Assembly: GCF_030534335.1 (NCBI RefSeq)
Contig: NZ_CP130565.1
Coordinates: 827,501 to 891,500, forward strand
DNA: 64,000 nt
Origin: Marivirga harenae
GTDB lineage: Bacteria; Bacteroidota; Bacteroidia; Cytophagales; Cyclobacteriaceae
Direction: 5' to 3'
The notes beneath the pieces are model-generated. The model was not told the DNA's origin and did no database searches. It was given only the letters and a program-made list of their open reading frames with translations. Numbering within the stretch: position 1 is the first letter of the stretch; each line of letters starts with the position of its first letter. Below are positions 10,004-20,442 of this stretch, one piece after another. The position numbers and the translations under genes are program-made.

Positions 10004-13000
10004 TTATTGTTTCAATATTATTTTAAAAACACCGATTTGACCCTTGTCTATTATTCTTAACTGATAGATTCCATTATTCAATCTTGTCGGAAGTTCCATT
10101 CTATATCCATGTTCAATTTCAGTTTTTGCCACAGATTCAGAAAATATTAACCTGCCGCTCAAATCTACTAGCTGCAATTTTATTTCAGTATTTATCAATG
10201 CTCTAGATGAAATATTCAAGTAATACTCATCAGTGGGGTTAGGATAGATCGTAACACTTCCTTTATCAAGTAGACCAAACGAGGCTGAAATTATAAATTC
10301 TAAGACTTCTGAAGTAACTGAGCAGTCATTTGATTCTACAACAACTGAATAGAAACCACTCTCTATTAAAGGAATCTGAGATTTATTATTGAAATCAGAA
10401 AGCAATTCATCATTAAAATACCAATTTATTGTGGCATCTGTTACGGGGTTCAGAATAAATATTGTATCCGTATCTTGGTTCAAAACCGGCACTACTAAGG
10501 AAGTCAACTGCACAGGAACTTCAACTATGCCATTTTGCGTACAACCCAATACGTTTTCAACTTTTACTTCAATAGGAAGCATATCTGGACCAAAGCTTTC
10601 AATGGAAAATTCAGTACCTATTTCTTCCTCCAATAAAATGCCAGCAGAATACCAATTAATCGTGTGTTGATCATAACTCCCTTCCAGCGAAATATTCAAA
10701 TTCTCTCCAATACAAACTGAATAGCTATCTTGTTGAAAAATAACAGATTTAGTCTCAATAATATCTACTGGGGCTTCTATTAATTCCGAACTCGAACAAC
10801 CAAAACTATTAATTTGCTTTACTTTTAATGGTAATAATTCAGATGTAAAGCTCTCAATTTTAAGTTCAGGACCATTTTCGTTAGTTATTAACTTTCCAGC
10901 TGAATACCATTCAAAGACATCTCCATCTTTTATCTCATTAATTGAAATAGTTACTTCCTGATTTTCACAAACTGAGTAAACCTCTTGCTCGAACTTTACC
11001 TCTTTAAGATCTACTATGTCAATTGGAACCTCAACAGCATTTTCATTTGAACATCCTAATCCATTATAAACTTGAACTGTCAATGGTAACAGATCATTAG
11101 ATATATCATCAATTGTTATAAGTGACGTAGATTCTCCCTCTATAAGGTTTCCAGCTGAATACCATGCAAAAGTTTCTCCTTCTTTCACATTTTGTAATGC
11201 AATACTTAGGCTTTGATTAATGCATACCTCATATAAGTCTTTCTCGAATTGGATATCAGGTAAAGATGATATTTCTACAGGAACTTCTACTAGTTCATTA
11301 TTAGTACAATTGAGCTGATTGAAAGCTCTGACAGTAATAGGTAATAAATCAGCGGTCAAACTATCAATATTCAAAGTAGATTCTGATTCGCCTTCTATTA
11401 AAATTCCGGAAGAAAACCATTCATATCGAGTGCTTTCATTATCATCTAAACTTAAAATAAGCTCGTCTCCTTGGCAGACACTAGTAACTTCTTCCGATAC
11501 TTCAATTTTAGGTAGTTCCACTAATTGAATTGTATGGAAGGTATTCAATGTCATTTCCTCGCATCCAGATTTTGAAGCCACGATTTTTAATTCGAAAAAC
11601 CCTGTATCAAGTGAATTTACATTGACTGTAATTTCCAGTTCGTCTCCAGTACCCAACACTTGCGTTGACAATTCATTTACTCCTTGGTATGCCTTATAAA
11701 AAATCCCTTCTTGGCTGTTTGGAATAGTTGCAGTAATAGAAGCTGTACCATAACAAAATTCAGTTTCATCTCCCCAGATTACTTCTTTATTTTCAATTAG
11801 GAAGCTTTGCTCAAAATCTTCTGAATACAACTCCATCATTGACTTCTCAGATAAACAGCCTTCTGCAGACCTAGCTTGTACGGAAATTAATTCAAACTCG
11901 TCTTCTAAATCGTAGAAATACAAAGTGTCCCCTTCGTTTTCTATTGGTTTGTTAATAGATTCATTAAACCACAGCATCTCGTCTGAATCATTTTCTCTAT
12001 TTGCAATAAGCATAATTGACGAGCCTTCGCACTCCACAATAAAACTCTTCTGCAATTCCGGAGTACCTACCTCAATTTTTTGAAGCTGCACCTTTTGGCC
12101 GACATCATGGACTGAGCAACCAGGGAATTGAGACTTTACATAGAACGGCTCAGTTTCTGTAACCATATTACTACTATCAACAGAAAACAACAATGATTCA
12201 CTAGTCGCCATAGCTACTTCGGTTACTTGATTCCCATTTCTATCAGTAATATAGTATTGGACTCCATACTGTGCGTTTACAATTTCTATCTCGGAAGATA
12301 CATTTCCTGAACAAAAAGCATTATCGTAGACTAAGTCTTCATTTGACTCCATCTCAGGTCTAGTCATCCGTAGAACAAATCTGCCTTGATATGTAGTTAT
12401 ATCTTCTGTATCAAGATTAAAACTTAATACCTGATTTTGATTTATTGCTAGAGTATCTCCATTATAATTATCAATCAGGCTAACCAAAGCCAATGGGAAT
12501 TGCTCAACGTTGCTAAAGTTCATTTCAAACTCACCACTACTTACATTATTCATTTCCAAAGGAATATTCAATTCACAAAACTCCATCGACATATTATTCA
12601 TCGCCAGATTAACACCATCCGCTGATTTCGAATAAAAGTTTATGATTGAATTGGGTCTTTTAAAGCCATCTTCTAATTTATTATAATCATCTGAGGCGGA
12701 ATCTTTAAACTTAATATAAGTTGCATCTTCTTGATTTAATGGATCTTTCAGAACAATTTTCAAAAAGTGGTCTATACCGGGAGCAGACCTATAGAATACA
12801 GCGTCAGAACTACTTTCACTTGTTGAAATTGCACTTTCAGTTATCGTCAGGCTGGGACTGGAGTTAAGTGATTGCACCCAAAATCCTTGACCCGAGGCAA
12901 TCTCTCCTCCAGGTAAATCACCTGTATCATCACTCCTATCATAAATATAAAACTGAGACTGATTACCTGGCATATTTTTAGCAACAGATACTACATTCCC

Positions 13001-16000
13001 TACTCCGCTTGATACCCAGCCCTCATCATTCCACTGAATGGTGGCCGCATAAGGATTCCCTATTAGATTCCATCCATCTTCTGCATCACCAGTTCCTATT
13101 GAAAGATTGTAAGAAAAGTCACCTTGGTGAAGTGTACCAAAATTCTCAATTAATACCGAATTTTCGCTATCTCTAATATAAGGTGCATAACCAGTTCCAA
13201 CATTGATTGGATATGTATTGTCAGTTCCAGTAGGTGGGTATTCTTTCCAACCGCCATTGTCTTCATCATAGTAATATAAAGAAGGAGATGAGCCCAAGCC
13301 GCTTCCCGTGCTTGCCCCTGTAAAATTCCCAGTGATAGGGAAAAACTCTTGCCAATCTTCAACGGTCATTCCTGAAACTGGAGAAGATATATACCTGTAT
13401 AATTTCGCTGCCTCCATAAATCTCTCAGCTTTTACTTCCCCAAGTAATTGAGAACCGTTCTTCATTGGTAAAACCTGAGCTGTAGTTGTATCACTTGATT
13501 TTAATACAAGGTTCCCGTTTGAATGAAAAGTAGCTGCATCTAAATCAATTCGATCAAAAATTTCCATCTCGTTATGAAGTTGCACGTCAGCCGCGGCATT
13601 AAATTCTAATCTAACGATTTTATTCATTACGGTATCGAATCGGAGATGAGAGGTGCTATTTCCACTTGAGTTTACTTTTACAGAACCAAAATCTGAGGCT
13701 ATGGAGCCATCGGAATTTTCAGTATTAATGGTGCCACTTCCGGCTATACTTAAGGTATGAAGACCAATATTTAATTGACTACTATCTTTTAAAATCAATC
13801 CGCCACCATTTCCACTCCCTAAAAACAGCTCTAAAGGATTACTTGCTTGTAAATTAACAGTATCCATAGCGGATATATTGATATCATAAAACAGAATATC
13901 ATTGGTTGTTTGCAGAGTGTGCTTTTTGTCCCCTTCAAATTCAACACGTAATAAGTTATCTAAAGCGACTTCGTTGAGTTCAGCTTGAATATCTAAATCT
14001 CCATGCAGCACTAATTTTGATTGGTTTCCTGGCACTCCTTTTAAACCAATTTGACTTACAATTTTAAGGTCTCCTAAAATTTCCAAGGTCCTTTCACTAA
14101 AGTTTTTAATCCCAGTACTGCCGAGTGTTACATTACCCAACCGGCCAGAAGGCAAAGAATTGTAAGTATTAAAATAAATATGGGAATTGGCATGAGAAGG
14201 TAAAAACTCAGGCAGATTAGGGGTATTCACATGGACTATTGCATTATCCATCACTTGAACCTTTCCTTGTAAGTCCGCTGATATTTCCAAAGTCTCCCCA
14301 GTCTCGACCACCAACTTGGAAATCTTTCCATCAATTTGCCATTGATTGCTTAGGGTTGAGCTAGCTGTTCTATTTGTTAAATTAAAAATTTGCCCATTGT
14401 TGAAAAAATTATCAGGAGCATCTCCAGATCCATCTAAAGATAAGCCCCATGAACTCAGATTATTGAGATCTCCCGTACTTTTAGCATAAAAATGCAAAGG
14501 AGTATCGGAGGTAACATTAATTCCGCTAGATGGGGATGAAATATTCCCACTTACATCTACTGCTTCTACCGTCAGTACATAAGTTGTTTCAGGTTCAAGA
14601 TCATTTGTATAAAAAGTATTATTGTTACTTTCTCCCAACAAATCCCCATCTGCATAAACCACATATTTTTCAACTTCGTGATTATCTGTAGAGGCAGTCC
14701 ATTTAATACCCGTATTGGTAAAAGTGGTAGAAACTACTTGCAAGTTTGATGGTACACTTGGTGCTTCGCTATCAGAATTTGTAATTGCATTTACCTCACT
14801 AGTGAATGCTGAACTTCCATTTCCATTAACTGCTTTAATCTTATAATAGTAAGTTTGACCTGGTAATAAATTCAAGTCTTCATGTGAGGTGAGTCCGTTT
14901 TCAATTCGACCTATCATTTCAAAATCTCCTCCACTCTCTGGAGCTCTATATATTTCAAAATGAGTCAAGAATTGAAGCAATTTTGTTTTTACTTCTGAGA
15001 AGATATATGCGTGACCGTCATCATTTAAATGGATACCGTCATTGGGAACTGCCTCCAATGAAGGTTCAATCATTTCATTTTCATCCGCTAAACTATCAAA
15101 TACATCAATAACATAGCTACCAAACCCAGCCCTGACAGAATCAAGTTCTTCTAATAAAATTACTCTTTTAGGGGAGGAAGGACCAAAATTCCGTGGTTGT
15201 GGAGTTACTATAAAAGTCTTTATACCCGCTTGGTCTGCTAATTCCTTTATTTCCCTGTAATGGGCCATAGTAGTATCTGCAGAAATTAGCGAATTAGCAT
15301 TATTAGAAGGAAGATTAATGATCAAATAGTCTGGATTTAAACTTAAAGCTTTGGTGATATTGTGATCAGTATCCACTGAGGGATTTGAACCATTGTCACT
15401 CCCATCTGGCCTAATATGATAAGTAGTAAATCCTCCAACAGCTAAATTTGTAAGCGTATAATTCGAACCATTCTCTCCTAACCAATGATTTAATCGATCA
15501 ACCCACGCACTATCTTGTACTGTTGCCCCTACACCCTCGGCAGTAGAGGAACCCAAGACTACCACATCCAAATCATCGGGTACTAAATCTGTTTGATCCC
15601 ATGACAAATCAATTTGATCCATACCATTGGCATTGGCCGTCAAATTAGTTGGAGTAGAGGGTGGATTATGATTTTCAATAGTGCCACTCTTAAGCATTGA
15701 ATCTGGAATTGGTGAAAAGGATGAAGTGGAATTGAAGCTATAATCAACTCGTAACGTTTGTCCACCAGATTTTTCAAAGAAAGTGACTGTTATTGGATAA
15801 GAACCAGGTTCCAAATATAAAGCAACCGGAGTATCTGGTCCGTACGTGCCACCATGAAGACCGTCATTATCGAAAACCAAATTACTTGGACTAAACCCTC
15901 CAACATAAACTCTGCTGCCGTCATCTGACCAAGATTTAAACCTGTATGTCCCAGCAATCAATATATTAATATAACCGTCAAACTTAAAACTAAAAAAGTC

Positions 16001-18211
16001 ATCTTGTGTACGTTCGCTTAATCCAAAATTAGGAACCGTGCCAGTATATTCAATAAAACTCCAATCAATTTCATCTAGTGAATCATATGAACTCGTACTA
16101 TGCTCGTAAGTCAGCCCTTCAAAAATAGTAGTCACATTCACTTGGTTACTAGCCATAGAAATATTTCCGTTGTAATCCACTGCTTTAACCGTAAAAGTGA
16201 AATTGCGGCCTTCCGCTAAATTCTCTACCGTAAAGCAGGTAGCCACACTGTTTGTAGCGATGGAATCTGATCCAAAATAAATATAGTATTGGGCAACAGA
16301 TTCATTATCAGTGGATGCCTGCCAGCACAGTGTAGCGGAGTTGATCGTATAGTTTTCCACTATCAATTGTCCAGGAGTAGATGGTTTTTCTACATCTGAG
16401 CCAGTCATAATTGAAACAGCAGTAGAATAGGGTGAAACTTTATCATTAGAAACTGCCCTCAGTCGATAAAAATACTCCCTGTTAGAAATAGCAGTGGTAT
16501 CCTCAAATGAAATAGCATCTTCTTCTAATAATCCCATAAATTGATAAAAACCACTAACTTCAGTGCTTCTATAAATCTCATAACCTTTCTCTTGGAAGCT
16601 TTCGTCATCCCAGAACAGTCGAACTGTTCCATTAGAAGTGAGATCTAGCTGAATATTGCTAGGTTCGTTTAAATCTTGTGAGGCATTAAAGGTTACATAA
16701 ATATTCTGAGAAGGAATACTGGGACATCCACCAAAAGTCTCAATCTCCACGCTATAAGTTCCGGCCGTTTTGGCTGCATAGAAAGAAGTATCACCAACGA
16801 CAATTCCGTTTCTCTTCCAAGTATAATATAAGTTACTTGCCAATGGAGTCTCTAATTGCACAGAATCTATCCCATTAATATCGGGTAGGTGCCTAGTATT
16901 AAGACCGGTAACTTCAGGGGTTTTGACGGTGCTTTCTTTAATCACAACCGGTTTGGACCAATTATTCCATTCAGCTTCTGTTGGATTATCAATGAATCTG
17001 CTAAATCTAACTCTATAGGTTCCTGGAAGATCTGCATAGGCTATTGCCGAATCTAAGCCTGATATAATCTGACCATCTCTTTCCCACTGGTACTTTCTAA
17101 ATCCTCTCGGCACTCCTAATTTTGCTCCTTGCCCATTGCTAGCACAAATGGTACTGTCTCCATAATATACATGAATATTGGAGTTATCTCTTTCTCGTAT
17201 CCAGGAAAAGAAATCAGGTTCACTATAAGCTTTGTTCCATGTGCCATGACCCAGATTATCATATATGTAATACCTTGCCAACCCTCCCATTTCTTCAAAA
17301 AACCGTACCAATGAATTGGTTTGGCTTACGGTAGGGTTTCCATCCTTTCCACCCTGGAAAACCCACATCGGGATATGAGCAATTTCCTCACTATTTTGCA
17401 CTTTTGTATTAGCCGCTGAAGGTGACATTAACAAAACTCCTGAAAATAAGGCTGGATCTGTCTTCAACAAAGTTACTACATGCTGAGCCCCATTGGATAA
17501 CCCATGAACTACCACCCTATTCCTGTTTATATTATATTCATTAAGAATATTATGGATTAGTCTTACGACAGTTTTTATTTCAGCACCATTCCACCCATTT
17601 AGATTTTGAGGGAAAAGTACAAAGCCAGGAAAATCCCTATCATTTAATGTGGGATCATTAGGTAATTTAGTTCCTGCACGATTTACTGCATCCAAATGCT
17701 GTTTGCCTCCGTGAAGTAAATTATGATCATTATTTAATAGATTTCCATTTGTGGAAGGTCCTGCCTCGGGACTGTTTACATCTGGCTTCCAATTTTTAGT
17801 CCCCCAATAACAATTATTCCCCCAGCAATTGCCTCTCTCACCAGCGCCATGCAGCATTATGATCAAGGGGTAGCCATCTGCAAAGTTTTCATCGTAACCA
17901 TTGGGTTTTAATAGCCTGAAATTTTGCTGAAATATGTTTGTATTGTTATCAATTACATGCCCCTGATCATACTGATCTGAATTCCAACCAGTGCGATCAA
18001 AATAAGTTGTTTTCCCTCCACCAGTAGAGCCCCTGAAACTGTAGGTTGAATCCTGAACAGGGTATCTCTCAATATTTATCTTAGGACCAGTAGGATTACC
18101 TGGATTCTCATGAAACTTGAGGCCATGCAAATAATTATCAACAATCTGAGCAGAAGTAATATTTACTTGTAAAGTGAGGAGCGCCAGTATGAGAATAAGT
18201 AATCTATTCAT
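10004..18211 (-). CDS. giant T9SS protein: esterase, FN3, PA14, SGNH-in-FN3, Ig-like repeats, type A tail
   Basis: A 2,735-residue protein read from the ATG at 18211, which gives a clean signal peptide (MNRLLILILALLTLQVNITSAQ cut after Ala/Gln); the frame is open 20 codons further up. Approximate layout: alpha/beta hydrolase 30-340 (MLHGAGERGN, GLSNGA with Ser239, GHGTW with His322); Ig-like segment 345-510; two FN3 domains 510-695; PA14 695-830; an FN3 domain 850-1145 interrupted by an SGNH hydrolase at ~880-1075 (GSST at 887-890, DGIH with Asp1058/His1061); one FN3 1145-1235; beta-rich region 1240-1590; the FTGASTG/GWNLIGNPYA module 1595-1800; four ~84-residue Ig-like repeats 2230-2570; T9SS type A tail (TIYPNPTDEYY) over the last 85. 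It is exported to the surface. The two hydrolases suggest ester cleavage on a large carbohydrate substrate. Confidence 0.85.
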   Translation of the reverse strand: MNRLLILILALLTLQVNITSAQIVDNYLHGLKFHENPGNPTGPKINIERYPVQDSTYSFRGSTGGGKTTYFDRTGWNSDQYDQGHVIDNNTNIFQQNFRLLKPNGYDENFADGYPLIIMLHGAGERGNCWGNNCYWGTKNWKPDVNSPEAGPSTNGNLLNNDHNLLHGGKQHLDAVNRAGTKLPNDPTLNDRDFPGFVLFPQNLNGWNGAEIKTVVRLIHNILNEYNINRNRVVVHGLSNGAQHVVTLLKTDPALFSGVLLMSPSAANTKVQNSEEIAHIPMWVFQGGKDGNPTVSQTNSLVRFFEEMGGLARYYIYDNLGHGTWNKAYSEPDFFSWIRERDNSNIHVYYGDSTICASNGQGAKLGVPRGFRKYQWERDGQIISGLDSAIAYADLPGTYRVRFSRFIDNPTEAEWNNWSKPVVIKESTVKTPEVTGLNTRHLPDINGIDSVQLETPLASNLYYTWKRNGIVVGDTSFYAAKTAGTYSVEIETFGGCPSIPSQNIYVTFNASQDLNEPSNIQLDLTSNGTVRLFWDDESFQEKGYEIYRSTEVSGFYQFMGLLEEDAISFEDTTAISNREYFYRLRAVSNDKVSPYSTAVSIMTGSDVEKPSTPGQLIVENYTINSATLCWQASTDNESVAQYYIYFGSDSIATNSVATCFTVENLAEGRNFTFTVKAVDYNGNISMASNQVNVTTIFEGLTYEHSTSSYDSLDEIDWSFIEYTGTVPNFGLSERTQDDFFSFKFDGYINILIAGTYRFKSWSDDGSRVYVGGFSPSNLVFDNDGLHGGTYGPDTPVALYLEPGSYPITVTFFEKSGGQTLRVDYSFNSTSSFSPIPDSMLKSGTIENHNPPSTPTNLTANANGMDQIDLSWDQTDLVPDDLDVVVLGSSTAEGVGATVQDSAWVDRLNHWLGENGSNYTLTNLAVGGFTTYHIRPDGSDNGSNPSVDTDHNITKALSLNPDYLIINLPSNNANSLISADTTMAHYREIKELADQAGIKTFIVTPQPRNFGPSSPKRVILLEELDSVRAGFGSYVIDVFDSLADENEMIEPSLEAVPNDGIHLNDDGHAYIFSEVKTKLLQFLTHFEIYRAPESGGDFEMIGRIENGLTSHEDLNLLPGQTYYYKIKAVNGNGSSAFTSEVNAITNSDSEAPSVPSNLQVVSTTFTNTGIKWTASTDNHEVEKYVVYADGDLLGESNNNTFYTNDLEPETTYVLTVEAVDVSGNISSPSSGINVTSDTPLHFYAKSTGDLNNLSSWGLSLDGSGDAPDNFFNNGQIFNLTNRTASSTLSNQWQIDGKISKLVVETGETLEISADLQGKVQVMDNAIVHVNTPNLPEFLPSHANSHIYFNTYNSLPSGRLGNVTLGSTGIKNFSERTLEILGDLKIVSQIGLKGVPGNQSKLVLHGDLDIQAELNEVALDNLLRVEFEGDKKHTLQTTNDILFYDINISAMDTVNLQASNPLELFLGSGNGGGLILKDSSQLNIGLHTLSIAGSGTINTENSDGSIASDFGSVKVNSSGNSTSHLRFDTVMNKIVRLEFNAAADVQLHNEMEIFDRIDLDAATFHSNGNLVLKSSDTTTAQVLPMKNGSQLLGEVKAERFMEAAKLYRYISSPVSGMTVEDWQEFFPITGNFTGASTGSGLGSSPSLYYYDEDNGGWKEYPPTGTDNTYPINVGTGYAPYIRDSENSVLIENFGTLHQGDFSYNLSIGTGDAEDGWNLIGNPYAATIQWNDEGWVSSGVGNVVSVAKNMPGNQSQFYIYDRSDDTGDLPGGEIASGQGFWVQSLNSSPSLTITESAISTSESSSDAVFYRSAPGIDHFLKIVLKDPLNQEDATYIKFKDSASDDYNKLEDGFKRPNSIINFYSKSADGVNLAMNNMSMEFCELNIPLEMNNVSSGEFEMNFSNVEQFPLALVSLIDNYNGDTLAINQNQVLSFNLDTEDITTYQGRFVLRMTRPEMESNEDLVYDNAFCSGNVSSEIEIVNAQYGVQYYITDRNGNQVTEVAMATSESLLFSVDSSNMVTETEPFYVKSQFPGCSVHDVGQKVQLQKIEVGTPELQKSFIVECEGSSIMLIANRENDSDEMLWFNESINKPIENEGDTLYFYDLEDEFELISVQARSAEGCLSEKSMMELYSEDFEQSFLIENKEVIWGDETEFCYGTASITATIPNSQEGIFYKAYQGVNELSTQVLGTGDELEITVNVNSLDTGFFELKIVASKSGCEEMTLNTFHTIQLVELPKIEVSEEVTSVCQGDELILSLDDNESTRYEWFSSGILIEGESESTLNIDSLTADLLPITVRAFNQLNCTNNELVEVPVEISSLPDIQFEKDLYEVCINQSLSIALQNVKEGETFAWYSAGNLIEGESTSLITIDDISNDLLPLTVQVYNGLGCSNENAVEVPIDIVDLKEVKFEQEVYSVCENQEVTISINEIKDGDVFEWYSAGKLITNENGPELKIESFTSELLPLKVKQINSFGCSSSELIEAPVDIIETKSVIFQQDSYSVCIGENLNISLEGSYDQHTINWYSAGILLEEEIGTEFSIESFGPDMLPIEVKVENVLGCTQNGIVEVPVQLTSLVVPVLNQDTDTIFILNPVTDATINWYFNDELLSDFNNKSQIPLIESGFYSVVVESNDCSVTSEVLEFIISASFGLLDKGSVTIYPNPTDEYYLNISSRALINTEIKLQLVDLSGRLIFSESVAKTEIEHGYRMELPTRLNNGIYQLRIIDKGQIGVFKIILKQ
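10500..11520 (-). repeat. four tandem Ig-like repeats within the giant protein
   Basis: Four copies of about 84 residues (about 252 bp each) run with boundaries near 11270, 11015 and 10760. Each opens with a VCxxxxL/V strand (SVCQGDEL, EVCINQSL, SVCENQEV, SVCIGENL), then has a WxSxG box (WFSSGILI, WYSAGNLI, WYSAGKLI, WYSAGILL) and closes with LP(I/L)xV, GC and EVPV or a close variant. They resemble the SprB-type repeats of Bacteroidota surface proteins. The DNA copies have clearly diverged, so I see no sign of recent expansion. They probably act as a stalk between the catalytic half and the sorting tail. Confidence 0.75.
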
Positions 18212-18929
18212 TTTTACATAATTTATTAAAGACCAAATAGATAAATGAAAAATAGCCATCAGGCGCAACATAATTTAAGCAAAAGCTATTTGGTTTAAAC
18301 CCTATTAGTTAACATGTAACTTTTCAACATAAAATTAACAATTAAAATAGTTCAATAGAACATTTTTCGACTAAATTTTAAAATAAATCTACTAATAATA
18401 ATAAAAATGGGAATAAATGTAAATTCTGCTTGTTATGGCACTTTGTAAGGCTTAGCTTGAAAAAAAATAAAATACCATAGTATTTAAATAGAATGAATGT
18501 TTTTATCCAGCTTGCTTTTTTCTGGAATTTCAGTGATATTTTTCTTTTAGTTTTCCAACTTTACCAAATCTGACCACTTCATTTCTCCAGTTTTCATCTA
18601 TCCCTTAAAGTCTTGAGTTCAATTAATACAGGCACTCACTCAGCAATCTGGGACAGGCTATAACGCAAAATTATGGTGTGTTTTTTTTAAAGTCTAAATG
18701 TATCCGTTATCTACTGTATTCTGCTTACTTAAGACTTCGAAGAATTTTCTTTTTATAATATAGAAAGAAACTTTCCTAAATGACGCCCTGAACGTATTAA
18801 GGCTTGATTCAAAAATTGTAGCCAGTTCAAAAAGATTTTTGGGCCTAAATTAGGACAAAGTATTCCTTCGTTAGCTCGAAATACCAAACTTGCGGAAATC
18901 AAAATAGAAAGCTCTCTAATCAGATAGGA
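18212..18929. other. 718-bp non-coding stretch between the two giant-gene clusters
   Basis: No convincing gene lies here. The half next to the giant gene is AT-rich and must hold its promoter. The half next to the PorP/SprF stop contains a 59-codon stretch on the minus strand (18929-18753) that is in frame with the preceding gene and ends at TAA. It reads through WLQFLNQALIRSGRHLGKF, which looks protein-like, so it could be a decayed gene fragment or an intergenic repeat. The section around 18860-18895 (ccttcgttagctcgaaata) has the look of dispersed intergenic elements in this phylum, but that is an impression only. Confidence 0.4.
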
Positions 18930-20414
18930 TTACTTTATTTCCAAAATCCAGCTCTCATCAAAATCCAAAACATTAAGGTTCTTAATTGAATTTAAGGTTT
19001 TAAGTGCCATTGCTCTATTGTCTGTCTTTTGCGCAATAGTGTAATAATATTCTGTTTTAGAATAGTAGGTGATCGATAAATTATGTCCTAATTCCTTCGC
19101 CATATCAACATATTTTTGCGCATTCTCCTTTGATGAAAATGCTCCTGCCACCACATAGATGCCAGCCATATTATCAATTACCTCATCTACCTTCTCATTA
19201 AATTTCGGTGAAACTTCCTGTTCAAGCTCAGGTTCCGCTTCACTTATTATAGGTTCTTCAAGAACTTCTGATTCCTTCTTACTCACACTATCCTGTTCAA
19301 TTGGCTTTCTATATTCTTCTTTAATCTGAACTGGTTCAGTTTCCTTCTCCACAACTTCTTCTTCCGTCTTAGTTTCCTGTATTTCTTCTTCAACAATTTG
19401 AGTCGAATCTGTAACTGTCTCCGTAACTTCTTCGACTGGTTCTTCAACTGCTTCTTCTACCAAAAGTTCATCTCTATGTGGTCGTAATTCTGCGAGGTAA
19501 TCCCTATTACCAGACATAAAATTTAAATAAAACTCTTGTGATCCTTGTCCAAACTGACTTGATTGATCATTTGACATTTCATATGCATAACCAGCCCTAA
19601 TTTTGTTAACCAAACGAAACCCAACATTAAAAGTAAACCCATTAAAAGAATGATAGCCTCCACCTAGCCAAATATTATTCTTATAACTGAAATAACCGCT
19701 AGCTTGAAAAAAACCATCAGATAATTCATTATTATATGTCTGATAAATTACCCAAGGGGTAAAACTTACGTCTCTATTAATATCAAATACATAATTTATA
19801 GAAGTTGTAGTTGCTTTAAGGGGATCAAATTCTGGGTTTTTATAAGCTTGCTCATTATAGACATCCGACTGAAACATGAAAGGTAAAGAAAAGCCTATGT
19901 TCAAATTATTCAATTGATATTGAATACCGGCTTGAGCCAAAGGATTCACACTTTGGTCTGCCAATCCATCTAAAGCAGGGTCTAAAGGATTATCCACAAA
20001 ATCATTATTAATAAATGTAACATCTGCCCCTACTCCAACTCCAAAACTTATTCTATGATCGGTACTTTTGTCTACTCCAGGATAAATTGTATAGGCTACG
20101 TTCAAATTTGCTTGATTGGTATTAAACAATGCTCTTTGATCATTCATAGCAATTAATCCTACGGCTAAATGCTTCCCTAAAGGCAATTGACTTGATAAAC
20201 GTATAGTCTGAGGAGCTCCTTCAATTGCTGTCCATTGCTGGCGAAAATTTGTCTCCAATTCAAAAAAACCAGTGTGACCTGTATAGGATGGATTAATATA
20301 AACAGGTGACAGGTAGTAATGATTAAATGGAATGATTTCTTGTGCTTTTAACAGGGTCGTTGAAATCATTAAGACTATTAAGACTCCCCATTTTTTTTGA
20401 ATAGAATTTACCAT
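18930..20414 (-). CDS. PorP/SprF-family outer-membrane protein with C-terminal SPOR-like domain
   Basis: A 494-residue protein with a signal peptide (cut near LLKAQE). Residues ~25-300 match the PorP/SprF family: the opening PFNHYYLSPVYINPSYTG, many amphipathic beta strands and a predicted outer-membrane barrel. This family helps deliver or hold partner adhesins at the T9SS. Residues ~305-410 are a Glu-rich linker, and the last ~80 (GIYVVAGAFSSKENAQKYV) look like a SPOR domain, which usually binds denuded peptidoglycan glycans. The gene starts 28 bp after the stop of the 1,761-residue type B cargo; PorP/SprF genes typically sit beside CHU_C cargo. The SPOR-like tail would tie the barrel to the cell wall. 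Confidence 0.85.
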   Translation of the reverse strand: MVNSIQKKWGVLIVLMISTTLLKAQEIIPFNHYYLSPVYINPSYTGHTGFFELETNFRQQWTAIEGAPQTIRLSSQLPLGKHLAVGLIAMNDQRALFNTNQANLNVAYTIYPGVDKSTDHRISFGVGVGADVTFINNDFVDNPLDPALDGLADQSVNPLAQAGIQYQLNNLNIGFSLPFMFQSDVYNEQAYKNPEFDPLKATTTSINYVFDINRDVSFTPWVIYQTYNNELSDGFFQASGYFSYKNNIWLGGGYHSFNGFTFNVGFRLVNKIRAGYAYEMSNDQSSQFGQGSQEFYLNFMSGNRDYLAELRPHRDELLVEEAVEEPVEEVTETVTDSTQIVEEEIQETKTEEEVVEKETEPVQIKEEYRKPIEQDSVSKKESEVLEEPIISEAEPELEQEVSPKFNEKVDEVIDNMAGIYVVAGAFSSKENAQKYVDMAKELGHNLSITYYSKTEYYYTIAQKTDNRAMALKTLNSIKNLNVLDFDESWILEIK

Positions 20415-20442
20415 GATTTTAATTTTTAAATCACCTCCTTTT

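Noticed and set aside
18212-18271. 20-residue extension of the giant protein
   Set aside because: It would bury the signal peptide; the ATG at 18211 gives a proper one.
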